Shown piece by piece: positions 46,441-60,428 of a stretch of DNA of 64,000 bases (position 1 is its first letter; each line of letters opens with the position of its first letter). The position numbers and the translations under genes are program-made. The DNA comes from Marthasterias glacialis (Eukaryota; Echinodermata; Asteroidea; Forcipulatida; Asteriidae): assembly GCA_911728455.2 (NCBI GenBank), contig OU452219.1, forward strand, positions 24,239,219-24,303,218, read 5' to 3'. Under the pieces are notes generated by a model. It saw only the letters and a list, made by a program, of their open reading frames with translations, was not told the DNA's origin and did no database searches.

Positions 46441-47488
46441 CTTACCGTTGATGTGATATTTCATTTTTAATATGTGACAATGATTGAATAAAATAAACAT
46501 AAACTTCAATGCTGAAGTCTTCATTGTCGCCAATTTTTATACAACGTTAGTCATGTTAGTGTCAACATGGTGTCAATGAATTGTGTTTTGGTTTGACTTT
46601 ACGACTGATAACATCGAGCACGCACAACGGGCATCCTGATTCACACACAGGACATCGACAACACACATACGACATGCATGCACGGATGTGTACACACATG
46701 ATTGTATCATAGACCCAGAAAGCAGCTCCACAACTGAATCAATGGTGCCCGATGATCTCATAGTAGTTTCGGTGTCCAGGAACTGCACAATGCATGACGT
46801 AGTACAAACTGGTGACTATGCTTTGGGTGTCACACGAAGGATGATGGCATGACATCGTGCTAATGCAGCTGGAGCCATAAGCTGCTAATTGGTGCGCTTT
46901 AACGCCCTCTATGGGTATAAACGTTTTCTTCTTTCTGTCTTTCAAATGATCACCCTTGAGTTACTGATTTTCAACTTGACGAAGTCCCATAAATTTTGTT
47001 AGTTTGTTGCAACAGTACGGAAATTTATGAATGTAAGCAATCCGAAAAGGAAGGAAATATCAGAGAAAAAGGCAGTTGAGCACACCTGCTTTAACTCAAA
47101 ATGGAATCACTCCATGGGTGACACTTCTCATTAATTAAATTGATTCATCCTGACTAATGTATGAGTATTTGTCATTTTTCTTAAAGGTATGATATGTACC
47201 ACCAGTGTTTCCCCTGGCTATTGAACTGAGGCAGGTGGTGAAAATTCAAATTGATGATCAAAGTAAAATTCAAAAAGTCTGCAAAGTGACAAGAAAGTAG
47301 GGCTCACACAAATGCACCATGATTCCATCTACTGCATAATACATATGTTTGTACACATCCACGTTGTGAGTTCTTGACATATTGAGGTCAGGGAAAAAGT
47401 TCATAAATGACAAAAAAAATGAAATTTTCACGATTAGTATTTCCTTATGCCAAATCCTTTGAGCGAGGTGTTTGGCACTGAATGACAG

Positions 47489-47660
47489 GCCTGGAGTTTC
47501 ATCTTTGACAGGGCAAGAGTATTTTCATTTTGCAAAGGGCACTTCCACTGGGAAATCTTAAAGTCCACGGGAAAAATTTGAAGGGGCACCAAGGCCAAGA
47601 CCAAGGCAACAGAGGACACGGCCAGAATTCATGGTCTTTATGTATTTCTGGGCCTGAAAT
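47489..47660. mobile_element. CAGGCCTG-family MITE
   Basis: Starts CAGGCCTGGAGTTTCATCTT and ends TATTTCTGGGCCTG. Closest relative is 44834-44990. Confidence 0.7.
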
Positions 47661-48123
47661 GAGCGAGGTGATTGCTGAAAGTAGCGCAGTGGGCCGCCTC
47701 ACATTTGAATGGGTAGGGGACACACTGTATGTGCACCATTGGTAATGATAAAGAAAAATTGTAGAACAATTTTAAAAACTTTCTTTTCTAAAACTTGATA
47801 CCTGGACCTAAGAAATATTTTCATCTGCAATACTTCCAAAAGAGCGAGAAAAATGTTCTCCATTACTCAGTTCTTAATTCACTTTGCCAAATTGAAACAC
47901 ACTCATTATACATGTACACATGCAAGAGAAATCTCTGAAGATTCTAAAATCCTCATTTGTCATTTTCTTTAAGATATAACAAAACTTGATGAAATTTGCA
48001 CCCTGTAGTGTAGGTTAGTTGAGTGTTTATTAGAAACAAAGGGATGGGAATAAATCTACTCTTCCAAAAGCCATCGTTGTACATGTACATGTATCATACA
48101 AGTATCTTTAAATACAAATTTGT

Positions 48124-48330
48124 GTATTGACCCAATTAACCTGACATCATCAGTCACCCATGATAAATCTTACTTGCGCACTTTGGGGAATCAAGTTCCC
48201 TCAGTGTTACCATGCAGCACACATTAATGGCGACGCACACATGGTTAGACACGCGCCTTATACTTTCATGCAAACTGACTCTCAAATTGACAGACCATGG
48301 GTAGACGTGTGACGTCAGTGTAAGGTCTAT
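48124..48330. mobile_element. TTGACCC-family MITE next to EGLN exon 2
   Basis: Starts TTGACCCAATTAACCTGACATCATCA, contains GACAGACCATGGGTAGACG and ends near GTGACGTCAGTG. Its right edge is about 70 bp from exon 2 (48397), in the intron. Confidence 0.7.
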
Positions 48331-48366
48331 ACCTTTATAACATAAATTTGAGCACAAGATGAGTCA

Positions 48367-48651
<285 letters not shown>

Positions 48652-50510
48652 TCAACGGACTGAAAGTATTGCAAACAACACTAGAAAACACAATTTGAAT
48701 CACATGCATGTGTTGAATGCTGCGGTAGAAAAATGGTGTCCGATCTTTGTCTTTTTCAAACTGGGAGAAGCAAGACTTCAAGCTAGACTGACTGAATTCA
48801 ACCTGTATGAACTACTCCAATCACAACGTAGGGTCTCATCTCCACAACTGATAATCTGTAGAAAAACATATTCCAGTTTTGGGGTCTTTTGTAGCCCAAA
48901 AGTTTATAGGTATGCCATGATGTTTCAAGTGGTTCAATTGATAAACAAGCAGTTAGTGATATAATTGTAGATGTCATAAAGTCATTCAATTCAACTGCTT
49001 GTACTTTGGTAGGGTTTGGTAGCCAATCGATATTAAGCTTTTTGACCCCTTGTACCCATTCCGTGATGTTCAGCTATGTGATTGGAATCAGCTTTCTGAA
49101 ATAATAATAAGTTTTTTGAAAAAATCTTTGAAACAGTTGGATCCTTCATGATTCCTAAGTTTGAATACCATGAAATTAATTGGACTACTGTTACCAGGTA
49201 TGATATTTTAACATAGAACAACAAAAAGTACGAAAATCTTATTGAGTTCAAGAGCCGACCTACATACACATGAACTTATGGTACAGGCTGTCTTCAAGGA
49301 TGATACTAATAATAACTGATTTTCCTGAGGAAAACAAATTACATTTTCAGGAAGAATGTCATGCCTAATGTATTACCTCACACAATCACAAAACCATATT
49401 TTTTTTTTGTTATTCCCGACAAACTGTTACATGGGTGATTTCTTTTGAAAATTCACCATGCTAGCATTTCAAATGAACTCAGTGTTATGACTACAGTTGA
49501 ATGAAAATAAAAACTAGGATAAGTTTTTGTCCAAAGCAAGCATGGAAAATTTGATTTATTAAAACAGGTCTGATCTAATTGCTCAGTTTTGAGGAAGATC
49601 CATAAATAAAATGTTTCTTCCCCTATAACTTCCGGTTTGGACGGAACAAAGGGTCAAATTGGGGTAATATGTGTGCAACTTTGTTCTTTTTTTGAGAACT
49701 TCCTTATGTTGTATACATTGCAGACTGTCAAAATCTTACTGTGTAGTTCAGGAGTTAGGATTTTTTGAAATATCGAAATTTGCTTTAGTGTAATTTGACA
49801 TCTAATGATGTTTTAACTTTTAGGTACATCTAGTAAACGTGTATAATGTAACTAAGGTCTAAGGATACAGTATGTTAAATTAAAGTCTGTCCAAACTTTC
49901 TTTGTGATTTCATTTATTTAGACACTTTGTTGAAAAGGTATTGTGAGGAAAAAAAGTAGATAAAGAAGAAAAATAAATAAAGAAAACAGTACAAAAACAA
50001 CAGTTGTTCGTCTGAGAGGCTGAATACCTAAACATTTTTTTTGCATAGGATGAACAGTAACACACATGTACTCAAGGCCTTCACAGTTCAAGAGCAAAAC
50101 TAAGCTTAGAGCACATGATGCCGTGACAGAGACAGAAACAAAGACCTGCAACAAGAAAGGAGCAGTTTCAAGACCAGTCCAACAGACCAATACTCTTTAC
50201 AATACATCATTGCTTTCCAGAAGAAATGTTTTGTATGACTACAACGTATTTCAGAATTTCTCACAATGGCTTTTATCAGTACGTATGTTACACACTTTTT
50301 AAAGAATATACAGGCTTTCAGAAGAAAAAATTAAAAATTTTAATAATTAAGACTACTCGTAAGGTGCTATGCCTATGGCATTTATACATGTTTTTTTCAT
50401 TTTTTACAAATCAAGTCTCCAGATATATAACACAGTCTGGCAACACGATGGTCATTGCAGAATTATTCATGGAATTTGGATTCTTCCTTCCACATCCAAT
50501 GACTAATCCT

Positions 50511-50538
50511 GCAATGCAATGCAATGCAATGCAATGCA
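50511..50538. repeat. (AATGC)n microsatellite
   Basis: About five perfect pentamers of GCAAT lie in EGLN intron 1. Confidence 0.95.
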
Positions 50539-50573
50539 TCCATCCTGTTGACAGAAATATTTCCAGTGAGGAA

Positions 50574-51286
50574 CAGGCCTGGTACTTCATTCTTGTAAGA
50601 GGTAAGGCAGTTTTTCCTTAGTCATTAGTAAAGGGCATCTCCATGAGGGAAATGTTCATTTCTCTTCGAACATTTCAAGAGACACAAAGGCAATGATCAG
50701 GGGTATAAAGGCAATAGACCTTGCAAAACTCGCAAGTATTTGAACTTCCAGGACCAAGGAGTTTTACGTGTGCGAGATTCTGTTTCTTCAAATACATACT
50801 TTAGTTTAAATTAACAAATTAAATAAATTTGTTGGGAAAGTAAAATTTAGCGACGAATATGAAAGTAAAATAACTTTAACAAATCAAAGCAAGCCGGAGA
50901 ATAAGACTTGACCTCAGTTTCCCATTACTTGTAAACAATTAAGAATTTTGCCCAACTGATGCTCATGTTATCATTAAATCTATGTAATGATTGCACAAAT
51001 TCTTGCATGGTTCCCAATTCATACTCAATGTAGTCTATAGAATCTTAGGTCGAGTAAGCATCCTAGTTCCAAGTTCTGATTTTGTTTGAATGTTAATTTT
51101 AAACAAATTATTTCAATGATACAAAATTATGAGTACTTTTATTTTCAAGAATTTTGTACACATAAAATTTACAAAAAATTGGTTTGATAAAAGAAAAATA
51201 GGCTTCTTTCGACTTGTTTCCTAATTTCTGAGAAACGTGAGACTTGCAGTCTATTGCCTCCATTAAGTAATGTATCAGGGCCTCAT
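50574..51286. mobile_element. CAGGCCTG-family element, long copy
   Basis: Starts CAGGCCTGGTACTTCATTCT. About 700 bp on, TCTATTGCCTCCATTAAG and GTATCAGGGCCTC form the inverted right end. It is longer than its relatives and may hold an insert; the interior is AT-rich with no recognisable ORF. Confidence 0.5.
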
Positions 51287-51959
51287 TGCACGGTGCTAGT
51301 TACCAAAGAATTCTGCGCTTAATGTCGTAATGTGCGTACTGTACTTCTATGGGCCTTGGCAGGGCGTGAAGACAGAATTTTATGTTGAACAGTGTCATGA
51401 TATTGGGCCCAGGGCTTGAGTAAAGATAACCATCATCCCAGTAAATTTTAATCAAACAAATGCAGTTCATGGATGTTTCATAGTTTAAGAACATTTTAAT
51501 TCATGCATGTAATGAGGTCATCACAACCCCTAGCCAGTAACCGTAACCATCTGTCAAGGTACCATCTGCTTGCAAGGAAACATGCACGCAATTTTTCTGT
51601 TACAAAAACTAAATATAAATGAATAAATAAATATAAACTTAATTGCCCATTACAATACATGTAGTTCTACTGCTATGAAAATGTACTTAAATTAACAGAA
51701 TTTAAAACACCACAACCTGTAAAAATTTCATTAAATAGGGTGGTCATTAACACTATAAAACAATAACAACTTTTGTTTTGTCAGGAATTTTATGCGTGTT
51801 CATTTCATGCCTATTTCATTTGTATGGAAATACGCAATCAGTAAATTATTTTTTTTGGGGGGTATCTAAAGGTCTTAGGATGATAAGGGCAGTGGGGAGG
51901 ATTGAGCCACCCTCCATCCATGAAATGTCCCACATGAATAGCGTCTCAAATACATGTAG

Positions 51960-53760
51960 CCTCTCCTAGTTCAAACTCCTACGGCCAGCTTCACATGCCG
52001 ATCCCCATTTTGAACTGTGGGCAGAGGTGTGTAGACAAATTTCTGGTGCCTTAAAAGCAGATTGCTCTGGGCAGGTGGAGCTTGCTAACCTTGGGAAGGT
52101 AGTCCACCTAGAAGACAGTAATTCTGATTTTAAACTCCAGTTGGTGAGGCTCAAAGCTTTTGGTAGCAGCCCACCTACATGTATCTAGGAGAAGAAAAAC
52201 TCTGATTTCAATTCCTAGCTCAACTGTGGAACTCGACCATGATAGGGTAGACTCCTGCTGAACTCCAGATTGTTTCCGGCCACCGAGCATAGCTGCAGAC
52301 CATCTGTGACTGTGACTGTTGTCAACCAGCCATTCGTATTGCAATGCTCTCCACTGGATTTTCTAGTTGCCCACCGAAGGGTATCAATGCTCCTGCGCAA
52401 AGCATGCAGACACCTATAATTCCTGCACAAGCTTTCCTTATCCTCATGACGAATATACTAAGAGATAACCACAGGGCAGTTGTGTGATCCCTCCGGGCAT
52501 GCTGCATGCTCACAACAGAGCTAGAGAAGGGACTGCCTCTCGACATAGATTGGTGCCTGATGATGACATCACTACCTTAATACACTCTTAGAGGGTAGTG
52601 TCCGATGGCCTTACACATTGAAGTCATAGAGCCAATCTTCTAAGAAAGTTAGTAGTCACTCCAAGGAACATCAGATCAATGCTAGACAACAAACACCCGA
52701 ACAGGCACTCTGCTCTCATCAGTAAAGGGCTTCATCGTTACAACAACTCCATCGCTGCACTCTCTGAAGTCTGCCAAGCTGGTGAAAGAAAGGCATTGAA
52801 TCACACATTTTTCTGGTCAAGTGCTGATCACCAGAGCCAAGCAGGAGTAGGCCTTGATATTGAGAACTTCCTCGTCAGACAACTCTCAGAGCTACCAAAA
52901 GGGCATTCTGACAGGTTGATTTCTCTTATGCACCAAGATGGGCAAAGTCTTCAACCTGGTCGGACTTAAAACCAAAACCAAAGTTAGCATTCTCCTAGTC
53001 CATGAGTTGCTGTATGCCGATGACACAGATTTTGTTGCTCATAACACCGACCTAAAGTAAGATCTTTGACATCGTGAGAAGCGGGGATCTCCATAAACAC
53101 AAAGTAAACTCATGTAATCTTCAGCCCTTCTCCGTCACTCAACACCATACCTTCTGTTCTACTTATCGATATCTCACTGGCCATGGTTGACAATTTTGTC
53201 TACCTCGAAAGTACCATATCAGCTGACGGCAACATCGACTCAGAGATCTGCACCTGAGCCAAGGTGGCCTGTGAAGCTTTTTCTCATCTGCGCCTTCGTC
53301 TAGGGTCACAGTGAAGCATTCACTGTTCAACCAAATGCAATGTCTCTATACTGTGGTTCTTGCCGATCTTCTGTATAAGATTGAGACTTCCACTTTAAAT
53401 CAGCGTCACCTCAAAAAGCTGAGACCTAATCAGGTACAACTCTGACAACTCCGTTACATCCTCAGCCTCAGTTGGCAGGACAGAATTTTGAGCACCAAGG
53501 TTCTGCAGCTGGCCGCATGCCGAGTGTCACAAACTTGACCGAGGAGCGTCAGCTCAGATGGATTTGCCACATGCTAGGATGGATGAATCCAGACTTCTCA
53601 AAGCGATATTCTATTCAGAGCTGGAAACGGGTGAGAGACCCCGCAGACAAGCCAACCTCTGCTTCAAGGACAACCTAGGACAAGGCTGCCTTCTGCACAA
53701 AATGAAAGCAGAAATGGCACAGCCATTTCAGAAGATGCTCTTGTTGCTGCAGCTATAGAA
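51960..53760 (+). pseudogene. LINE relic with endonuclease fused to the RT tail
   Basis: An APE-type endonuclease start is recognisable near 52680-52960 (NRHSALISKGLHRYNNSIAA; then DHQSQAGVGLDIENFLVRQL and ELPKGHSDRLISL). Soon after come the RT box HELLYADDTDFVAHN (about 53000-53050), NFVYLESTISADGNIDSEI (near 53190-53245) and the C-terminal RQLRWICHMLGWM with LETGERPRRQANLCFKD (53540-53690). Most of the endonuclease C-half and RT palm is deleted, roughly 400-500 codons. Several frameshifts are present. Sequence 51960-52560 is probably the 5' untranslated part. Confidence 0.85.
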
Positions 53761-54356
53761 ACCTGTTGACAATGCCATATTACTATTACCTCACAAGTTC
53801 AACTCTGAGACCCCACACTGGTGTGCAGAGTATGTGGACTAATTAATGCTGACATCTTTGTTGCACCCGCATTGGCCTTCATTCCCATCTCAACTTTGAC
53901 AGTATTTCAGATGGAAATAATTCTCTAGAAGATTGGTACTAGCAGACTATCAAGTGCATTCAGACTGAGTGTGTCTTTTAAACCTGCTGCCTCCTTTCAT
54001 AGTATTGAGAATACGTCTTTAACAAAATAATTGTGGTCAGATTATCATGCCATTACCTAACTTGAATAAAAAAGATAATGCATGTATATGTTTCAGGTAC
54101 ATGTATGAGATTTGAGGATTGTGAAAATTCCTGAAAAAATTTGTTTGCATGCCTGGTTTACCCCTTATTCATGTTATTCTAGACCAGGAACCTCATAAAA
54201 TGTTACAATTCAGGAGGTTTACAGACTCTGTGCATCAACAGTACAAAACTACAGGTCTGGACACAATGTGGACTAGGCCTATTTCTTTCTCCCTTTGGTA
54301 ACTGCTTTTACTTCTTTCAAGAAAATTTGGGAAAATCCTGAAATCAGGAAAAAACC

Positions 54357-54550
54357 AGGCCTGATACTTCCTGAAGGCAATGGAGGCGATTGCCTCCGTT
54401 GCCCCTGGTCATTGCCTTGGTGCGTGCCCTTGAAATGCTCCACTAGAAATTTACAATTTCCTCATAGACATGATTGATAGGGGAGCCCTTTATCACTGAG
54501 AAAATGCATTGGTGCCCCATGCCCTTTCAAGAATGAATCAATCAGGCCTG
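54357..54550. mobile_element. CAGGCCTG-family MITE with near-perfect TIRs
   Basis: Starts CAGGCCTGATACTTCCTGAA and ends AATGAATCAATCAGGCCTGA. It contains GCCTTGGTGC and TGGTGCCCCATGCCC in the orientation opposite to 44834-44990. Confidence 0.75.
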
Positions 54551-54749
54551 AAAATCCTTAGAAATCACACGCCTGATGTCACATACATATGTACCAAACA
54601 TATAAACTGAGAAGTTGTTCAGCCCATAAGTGGGATTATTGCAACATTAGGCCCCCATAATTTGAAAAATGAACAACTTGAAAACAGTTGTGCCAGATTA
54701 AAAGAAAATAATAATAGCTTATTTATCTCTTTGATTCCTACTGTATTTT

Positions 54750-54965
54750 CACCCCTTACACCAGAACACTGAGAGCACACATGGCTACTATCTGCGAATG
54801 GTCTGCCATTTTCAGAGTCAAATTGTATGGCACGCGTCTCACCACGCGTGCGCATCACCTCAAATGTGCACTACACATACATATAATACCTGGGTGATCT
54901 GTATCCCAAAATGGTCACAACCAAGATTTATTGTGTTGATGAAGTCAGGTGAAATGGAACAATAG
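54750..54965. mobile_element. TTGACCC-family MITE, degraded
   Basis: GTCTGCCATTTTCAGAGTCAAATTG and CCCAAAATGGTCACAACCAAG, with TTTATTGTGTTGATGAAGTCAGGTGAAAT at the right, match the family core (diagnostic part: TTTATTGTGTTGATGA). Ends are decayed. Confidence 0.65.
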
Positions 54966-55934
54966 AATTGCAAGCGACAATCATGTTTAGGCCCTACCAA
55001 TTTCTGGGCCACAGGCATTATTCCATTGTGTACACTGCACCCAGCATTCATTTTTTATAGATGATCACAAGCATCTCTGACCAACTATCGATGTTGATGC
55101 AACTAGATACAAAGCGCCAGCCACCAGTGTGACAGGAGTTAAAGCCCTCGCGCTGCATGTACGTGATTTAATTGCACCCAGTAATGGCGGAAAACTCTGG
55201 TACAGGGCACATGACCAAAAACGGATTGGTTTAATACAACTTACAACTAGCTGCGAATGTACATAAAAAAAAATATCAATCTCTTTAAGTTGACCTACAG
55301 CATTAACCACTACAGTACTTATTTAACAATTTATGTGACTGCATTATGTGCGCCTACACAAAGTATGCTTGATTGTTTATTACACGGTGTACAGTAGTAT
55401 GCTCTACAGTGTATGTTTATTTTGCAAAATGGATTTCCTTCTGGCACGATTGCCAACTACATGTTTACAGAAAGTTGACATTCATTACTCAGTTGAGTTT
55501 ACACGTTCCAGAATTCCTTCAACACATTTTCTTATAAAAAAAAATCCACACTATCAAAGTTGAGACAGAACACAGAAATAAGCCAGCACAACAGTCATTT
55601 TCCCCCCAAGTTGTGCTCTCCCTGGCAGAGACAGTGGCAACAGCATACTTATCAGATTTTTGTTTTTACCACAGAGCAATAACATATTAACCCTTGACCT
55701 CACTGTGTAGTGGCATACTTCTTTGAAAGGGTGCCTACGTGCAGTTTCTAGCATTGCCATTCTATTTTTAGAAACAGGTAGTCCTGCCTGATTCACAGCT
55801 TTCAACAGACATTGTATAGTTTGTACTCCCTAGTACATGTAATTCAAATGTGTATACTATGTACTGTGTTCCCCAACGTGAAACACTTTCAAAACAAATG
55901 TATTTTTAACAATAGCACACAAGTAACAAAATAG

Positions 55935-56440
55935 ACAAATGATCCAATGTCATCACCCACAATAAATCTTGGTTATAAAATCCCATTTTGGGAGTAAGAT
56001 TCCCTTGTGTGTTGCTGTGTAGTGTGCAGTGCGCATGTGAGATGTGCACCATTACCTAGTTCGAGCCGGCTGACATGTATCCAACAAAAAAAATGTTGAG
56101 CCAGCAAACAGGTGACGTGGAAACACGCCATTGTGTAAAATCGGAATACTGAAACAAAGGTCACCTAGACATTCCACTCCTTAGCATGCACAGAGCACGC
56201 ACATGCCATCTAACGCTTTATTTCACCCATACGAAGAGAAAACATGGTCTTGAAAATTTCACCGATTTTTTAGCAGACCTTTGTCCTTTTGTCCCAAGAA
56301 GAGGATCACGAGACATCGAGAAGCTTCCACCATTGTGTATTCATTGTATTTCGGCTCAACTGAACCGAGTTTCCAGCCTTGGTTCCGGATGTAGAACCAT
56401 ATGGTTGCTATGGTCGGGGATGATTCCATGTATCCGTATT
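55935..56440. mobile_element. TTGACCC-family fragment abutting TTAA element copy c
   Basis: 55935-56051 carries AATGTCATCACCCACAATAAATC and AAATCCCATTTTGGGAGT of the TTGACCC family. From TTACCTAGTTCGAGCCGGC (56052) on, homology switches to the TTAA element (GAGCCAGCAAACAGGTGACGTG; CATACGAAGAGAAAACATGG; CGGCTCAACTGAACCGAG) and fades by about 56440. The TTAA element probably landed in the MITE; the other MITE half was not found. Confidence 0.65.
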
Positions 56441-56874
56441 TCGTACGGCGTTATCCATAAAAAGTATGTGCATTGCTTGGCATGTATTTTTATTTTTAAG
56501 TTTGCGCACTATGAATATGCACAATGCATGATGAACACACAGGATGTCTTGCCTTCAACGCGCGCAGAACGCGAATCCACATTGCTTTATGGGTGTATAC
56601 AAATGGCCACCGCATGCTTCACGGTTGTGTCCACAGAGTATGCATTGGTGTGCTATCCAGTCAGTATGATAGAGATCAGTGATGTAGCCATGTAGTACAT
56701 GTAGGTGGAAAGAGATCCCAAGTATACATCAATCAATGGTTTAGAACCAAACCTTTTTTTGTGCTTTAATGTCATCAATCTGATTTGAATGAAAGTTAAC
56801 CAAAGCACCAATGTACAGCCTGACTAGTTGTTCTGCCCGAGTTCTGCCTGTCGTTTTTCCCCTTTTTTCGGGTG

Positions 56875-56892
56875 CTGGGGGGGGGGGGGGGG
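56875..56892. repeat. Long poly-G tract
   Basis: A run of about 17-18 G followed by AGGGGAGG, able to form a G-quadruplex, in EGLN intron 1 (C-rich on the transcribed sense of EGLN). Confidence 0.9.
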
Positions 56893-57734
56893 AGGGGAGG
56901 AAGAAGAAAATCAGGGAGTGTTGAATGGCCAGTCAGTGATCCAGCTCAATATTTGGATGTGCACAAACTACAAACCAACTTCAATGGAATTCATGCATTT
57001 TTATAGGTTGAAGAGACCCTCTCATTTGTTTACATTCTGATGAAGTACATGTACTACATGTATACAACAGGATCTGCCCTTAACACTTGCCCACAAACGC
57101 TGTGTAGTAAAAACTGCTAATTAATCACTTTCCTTGCCCAGTGAGCTACATCATTCTACAATATTTGTAACCAACATTTTAAATATTCTTTTTTCCTCAT
57201 TTATATGTCAATACAAAAAAGGCTTATTAATCTTTTGAGAATTGCCTTTTTACATCTCAAAGTCTGGCTTGTGTTTTGTGCACGTTGGTCTGACAGAAAA
57301 AAAACTTGAAAAAGAAGAAAAAAAAGAAAGAAACAGCCTTATGACAAAAAAACTAAATTTGTTTATTGTGTTAAATTCATTGTGTATTAGCTAATGTCTG
57401 CTTAGTTTGTTGTGCATTTGTAATACACTGTCTTAAGATTACTTCAATCTTAAAAATTTAAGTGTTGAAATGCATTCGGTAACCTTATGCATTGGTCTTT
57501 TTAAAATCAGAAACTCGATGATTGCACACCCAAAAGTTTGACAAATCTGTCATCAGGTCATACATACATGTATAAAATCCCATTACAAAATGTAAACAAG
57601 CAGCAGCCATTTGGATTGCTGGTTTTTGCTGCATCAAGCATTTTTGGATGTTGTGTGATGGTTGGACCTTGCTTTGAATTATGCAGACACACTTTAAGTA
57701 AGTTATCAGGTTATTAACTCCTTGCACTTGCAGT

Positions 57735-58218
57735 CAGTCTGCCCATGGTCTGCCATTTTGGGAGTCAAATTGGTAGCATGGGTGGCTAGTGCATAAAGTG
57801 CTTGCCTCTCACCACTCTGTACCTGGTTCGATTCCCGGCTAATGTCATAATAGATGTGAATAGAGTTGTGTGCTGGTTCTCTTTTAAATGCCACGAGGGT
57901 TTTTCTCAGGGCCCTCCGGTTTTCCTCCCTTCGGAAAAAATCAAACACTTTTGATCTCCATGGTCATATAATGGGTCGATATGGCAGGCTGCCAAAGGAA
58001 CACATTGTAGCCACGTATTTGGCAATTCAACCTCTCAGCTGCAAGTAAGGATGATTAACCTCCTAAATTATTGCTCGAGATACTGTAGCCTGTATGATGT
58101 ACATCTAACTGCGCCTGCCTTGCCTAAAAAGCCCACAGTAACACACACGAAATCTGACTCCAAAAATGGTGCAAGCAAGATTTATCATGTGATGACATCA
58201 AGTGAATTGGGTCAAGGC
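57735..58218 (+). mobile_element. tRNA-derived SINE inserted in a TTGACCC-family MITE
   Basis: The MITE words GGTCTGCCATTTTGGGAGTC (left) and GACTCCAAAAATGGTGCAAGC...GAATTGGGTCAA (right) flank a SINE. The SINE has A box-like GTGGCTAGTGCATAAAG (57782), B box GGTTCGATTCC (57825-57835) and the tail GAGGGTTTTTCTCAGGGCC / CCGGTTTTCCTCCCTTCGG (to about 57960). That tail is widespread in marine invertebrate SINEs. Confidence 0.75.
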
Positions 58219-58834
58219 ATTACCCACATGGATAGGGTTGTTGGGCAGTGGCTATGGGCGAGGTCTAATGTGTACATGTCATGTAAGTTGTGCACTGTTT
58301 TTGAGGCAAGATGCCCTGTAGATGATAGAAGGGCGGAGGTGCACATTAAGTATGATAAGTATGATATTTGACCCTTGAACAAAAAGTATGAGGTCTTTTA
58401 AGTTTTACAGACTTTTTCCCGCCATTTTAAGTATCCCTACATGTAGGGGCTAAAAAATTTAAAAAAAATGGAAATCAGGTTAAAAGTATGCCTGGCATTT
58501 TGAATCCAAAGTCTAATGAAGGCATCTATTGAAACCACATTACAACTTAAACTACAATATAACACGCTAACAGTAACACTGGTTTTCATAAGTTCCAGTT
58601 AAGTGACAAAGAACTTGAAGAGTACCATCACAAAAGACAATCCTGACCGACAGAAATGTCTGGGACTTAGTTTGATACATGTCACTCCATCACACACACA
58701 AAGTACAAAACTAGGCAGAAGACATTCCTGTTCATAAAGATCTGCATATATCTGAATCTGCATTTTACTTTAAAACCAGTTAGCATTTAAGCCTCCTATG
58801 GAAACATCACACTACCCATTTTAAAAAGGACAAT

Positions 58835-59205
58835 GATTATCAGTTTTAGACGTGGGAAGAAAAACCCCAAATAGGGAAAACCTACGCAGTCAGGTAGGGA
58901 CTGAAATCCCAATCCACAAGCAAGGCTCCAGCCCGGGAATTCACAGTATTTTTGACTGCGTGAGGGCGTGTGTGAACTAAATTTACATGATGCGAAACAA
59001 GTAAAGATTGTCACTATTATTATTAGTATTATTTATTTGGCCATTGATTCAAGAAAACACCAAAAAGGCAGTCAAATTAAGATGTCATCTGTATATGATG
59101 CAAGGAAATTTTGCTGTTGAAAGCACCACTAATGCGGTCAAAAATACATTGAACCAGGGTCCAGAGGTGAAAGGCAGGGAAGAAACCACTGAGCCAACCT
59201 GAATG
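58835..59205 (-). mobile_element. SINE remnants, minus orientation
   Basis: On the minus strand a tRNA-like head (GGTTGGCTCAGTGGTT... then CTGGTTCAATG, about 59150-59200) and, further on, TCAGTCCCTACCTGACTGCG with GGTTTTCCCTATTTGGGG (about 58860-58920) resemble SINE head and tail. The space between is larger than usual, so two insertions are likely. Confidence 0.5.
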
Positions 59206-59432
59206 CCCTTAGTATACTATAACTATAGTAATAATATAATCAACCTCTCATCCTCATCAGCGCCTTAAAATAGGGTTCTATTTTTCTAGATAGACAGTAA
59301 TTTTCCTGTAAATTTTTGTAATCTTTGTTCATCCATGCTCTGATCAATTACAGTGGAAAAGAAATGTAAGACTAATTTTAAGAGGATAAGCTGTTTCAAA
59401 TGGTATCCCTCCCCCCTGTCCTTAATACTTAC

Positions 59433-60428
59433 CTCTGTTCGTCCATTGATGTTTTTAAACCCTTCAAGATGCTCCTTGCATTGTTGGATGATCAAGTCAA
59501 TTTTGGAAATGAGGGCGCCAATGTTTTTGGTCTGTGGACTACTCCCGTCCGACCATGCTATCATGTCCCCCCGTATGTCCTTAGAAGAGCCTGTCTCCAG
59601 ACTCATAACCAACTGTCCACTCTGGAACTTGTTGCTCTCTCGTAATGCTTTAACCTCCTCAATTATGGCATCGCCAAGTTCTTGTTGTAGAAATTTATCA
59701 ACTACGCAGACACCAAATCTACGCATGTGGTCACTTACATAATGCACAAGAGCACTGGTGTTCCTTTCCACACTGCCATTATCTGAGCCTCCACCAACTG
59801 TTTTTTTACTTGAAATTGAGCTTTCTTGTTCTTTACTGAAGACCTTGTTGTTCATGGGGTCAGTGTTGTTCTCCTGTTCAGCTCCTCTCTGCTGTGCACA
59901 ACTTATCAAATCATCCTTTTCACTAGAAGGGGTGAGTGTGTATGAATTTTTCCTTCGAATGTTTGCTGAAAACTGGGCAATGTCCTCTTGTACTTGGGAG
60001 TCTTCTATATGTTTAACATCTGTTCCAAAACTAGCACTAGGCGATCCACTCTCACCAGTCACAGTCCCTTTCGACGATGGTGTAGGCCTACCATCATTAT
60101 CATTTTGAATAGTAGTATTTTGTTCGTTCTTGCAGGCTTTACTTCCACTATTGGTCGGCCAACCCACCTGGTTTGTTTCGGATGGTTTCTCATCCTTACA
60201 TTTCTTACCAGGTGTCTCCTGTTGCTGGTTTCCCATTTTACCACAGGACGTCTTGTGCACTTTCCAGTGTTGTTTCTGGTGTTCTTTACTGCAGTACCAT
60301 GTCCCTTTACAACGACCACATAGTTTCAGATTTTCTAGCTCTTTGCAGAAGTCAAAAGCGCACATTCTCTCACTGTCACTGTTGACTGCAGTGACATTGC
60401 TGGATGGATGTGGCTGTGAACAAGCCAT
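59433..60428 (-). CDS. EGLN1: EGLN/PHD HIF prolyl hydroxylase, exon 1 (gene spans 60428-40567)
   Basis: Exon 1 is 996 bp (332 codons) and ends at a consensus donor ACAGAG|GTAAGT. With exons 2-4 it gives a 440-residue protein. The enzyme uses O2, 2-oxoglutarate and Fe(II) to hydroxylate prolines in HIF-alpha, marking it for VHL-dependent degradation. Residues 23-62 form a MYND zinc finger (Cys23, Cys28, Cys37, Cys40, Cys46, His50, His58, Cys62), found in human EGLN1 but not EGLN2 or EGLN3. Residues about 65-225 are a hydrophilic linker. The catalytic domain starts near residue 225 (ALVHYVSDHMRRFGVCVVDK) and includes the SSKDIRGD loop and NINGRTE just before exon 2. An in-frame TAA directly precedes the ATG, so this start is well supported for the exon. 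An EGLN1-type ortholog is favoured; an invertebrate ancestor of all three human paralogs is equally possible. Confidence 0.97.

Noticed and set aside
56828..57040. ORF with poly-glycine and glutamate run
   Set aside because: It is a translation of the poly-G/purine tract with no splice or homology support.
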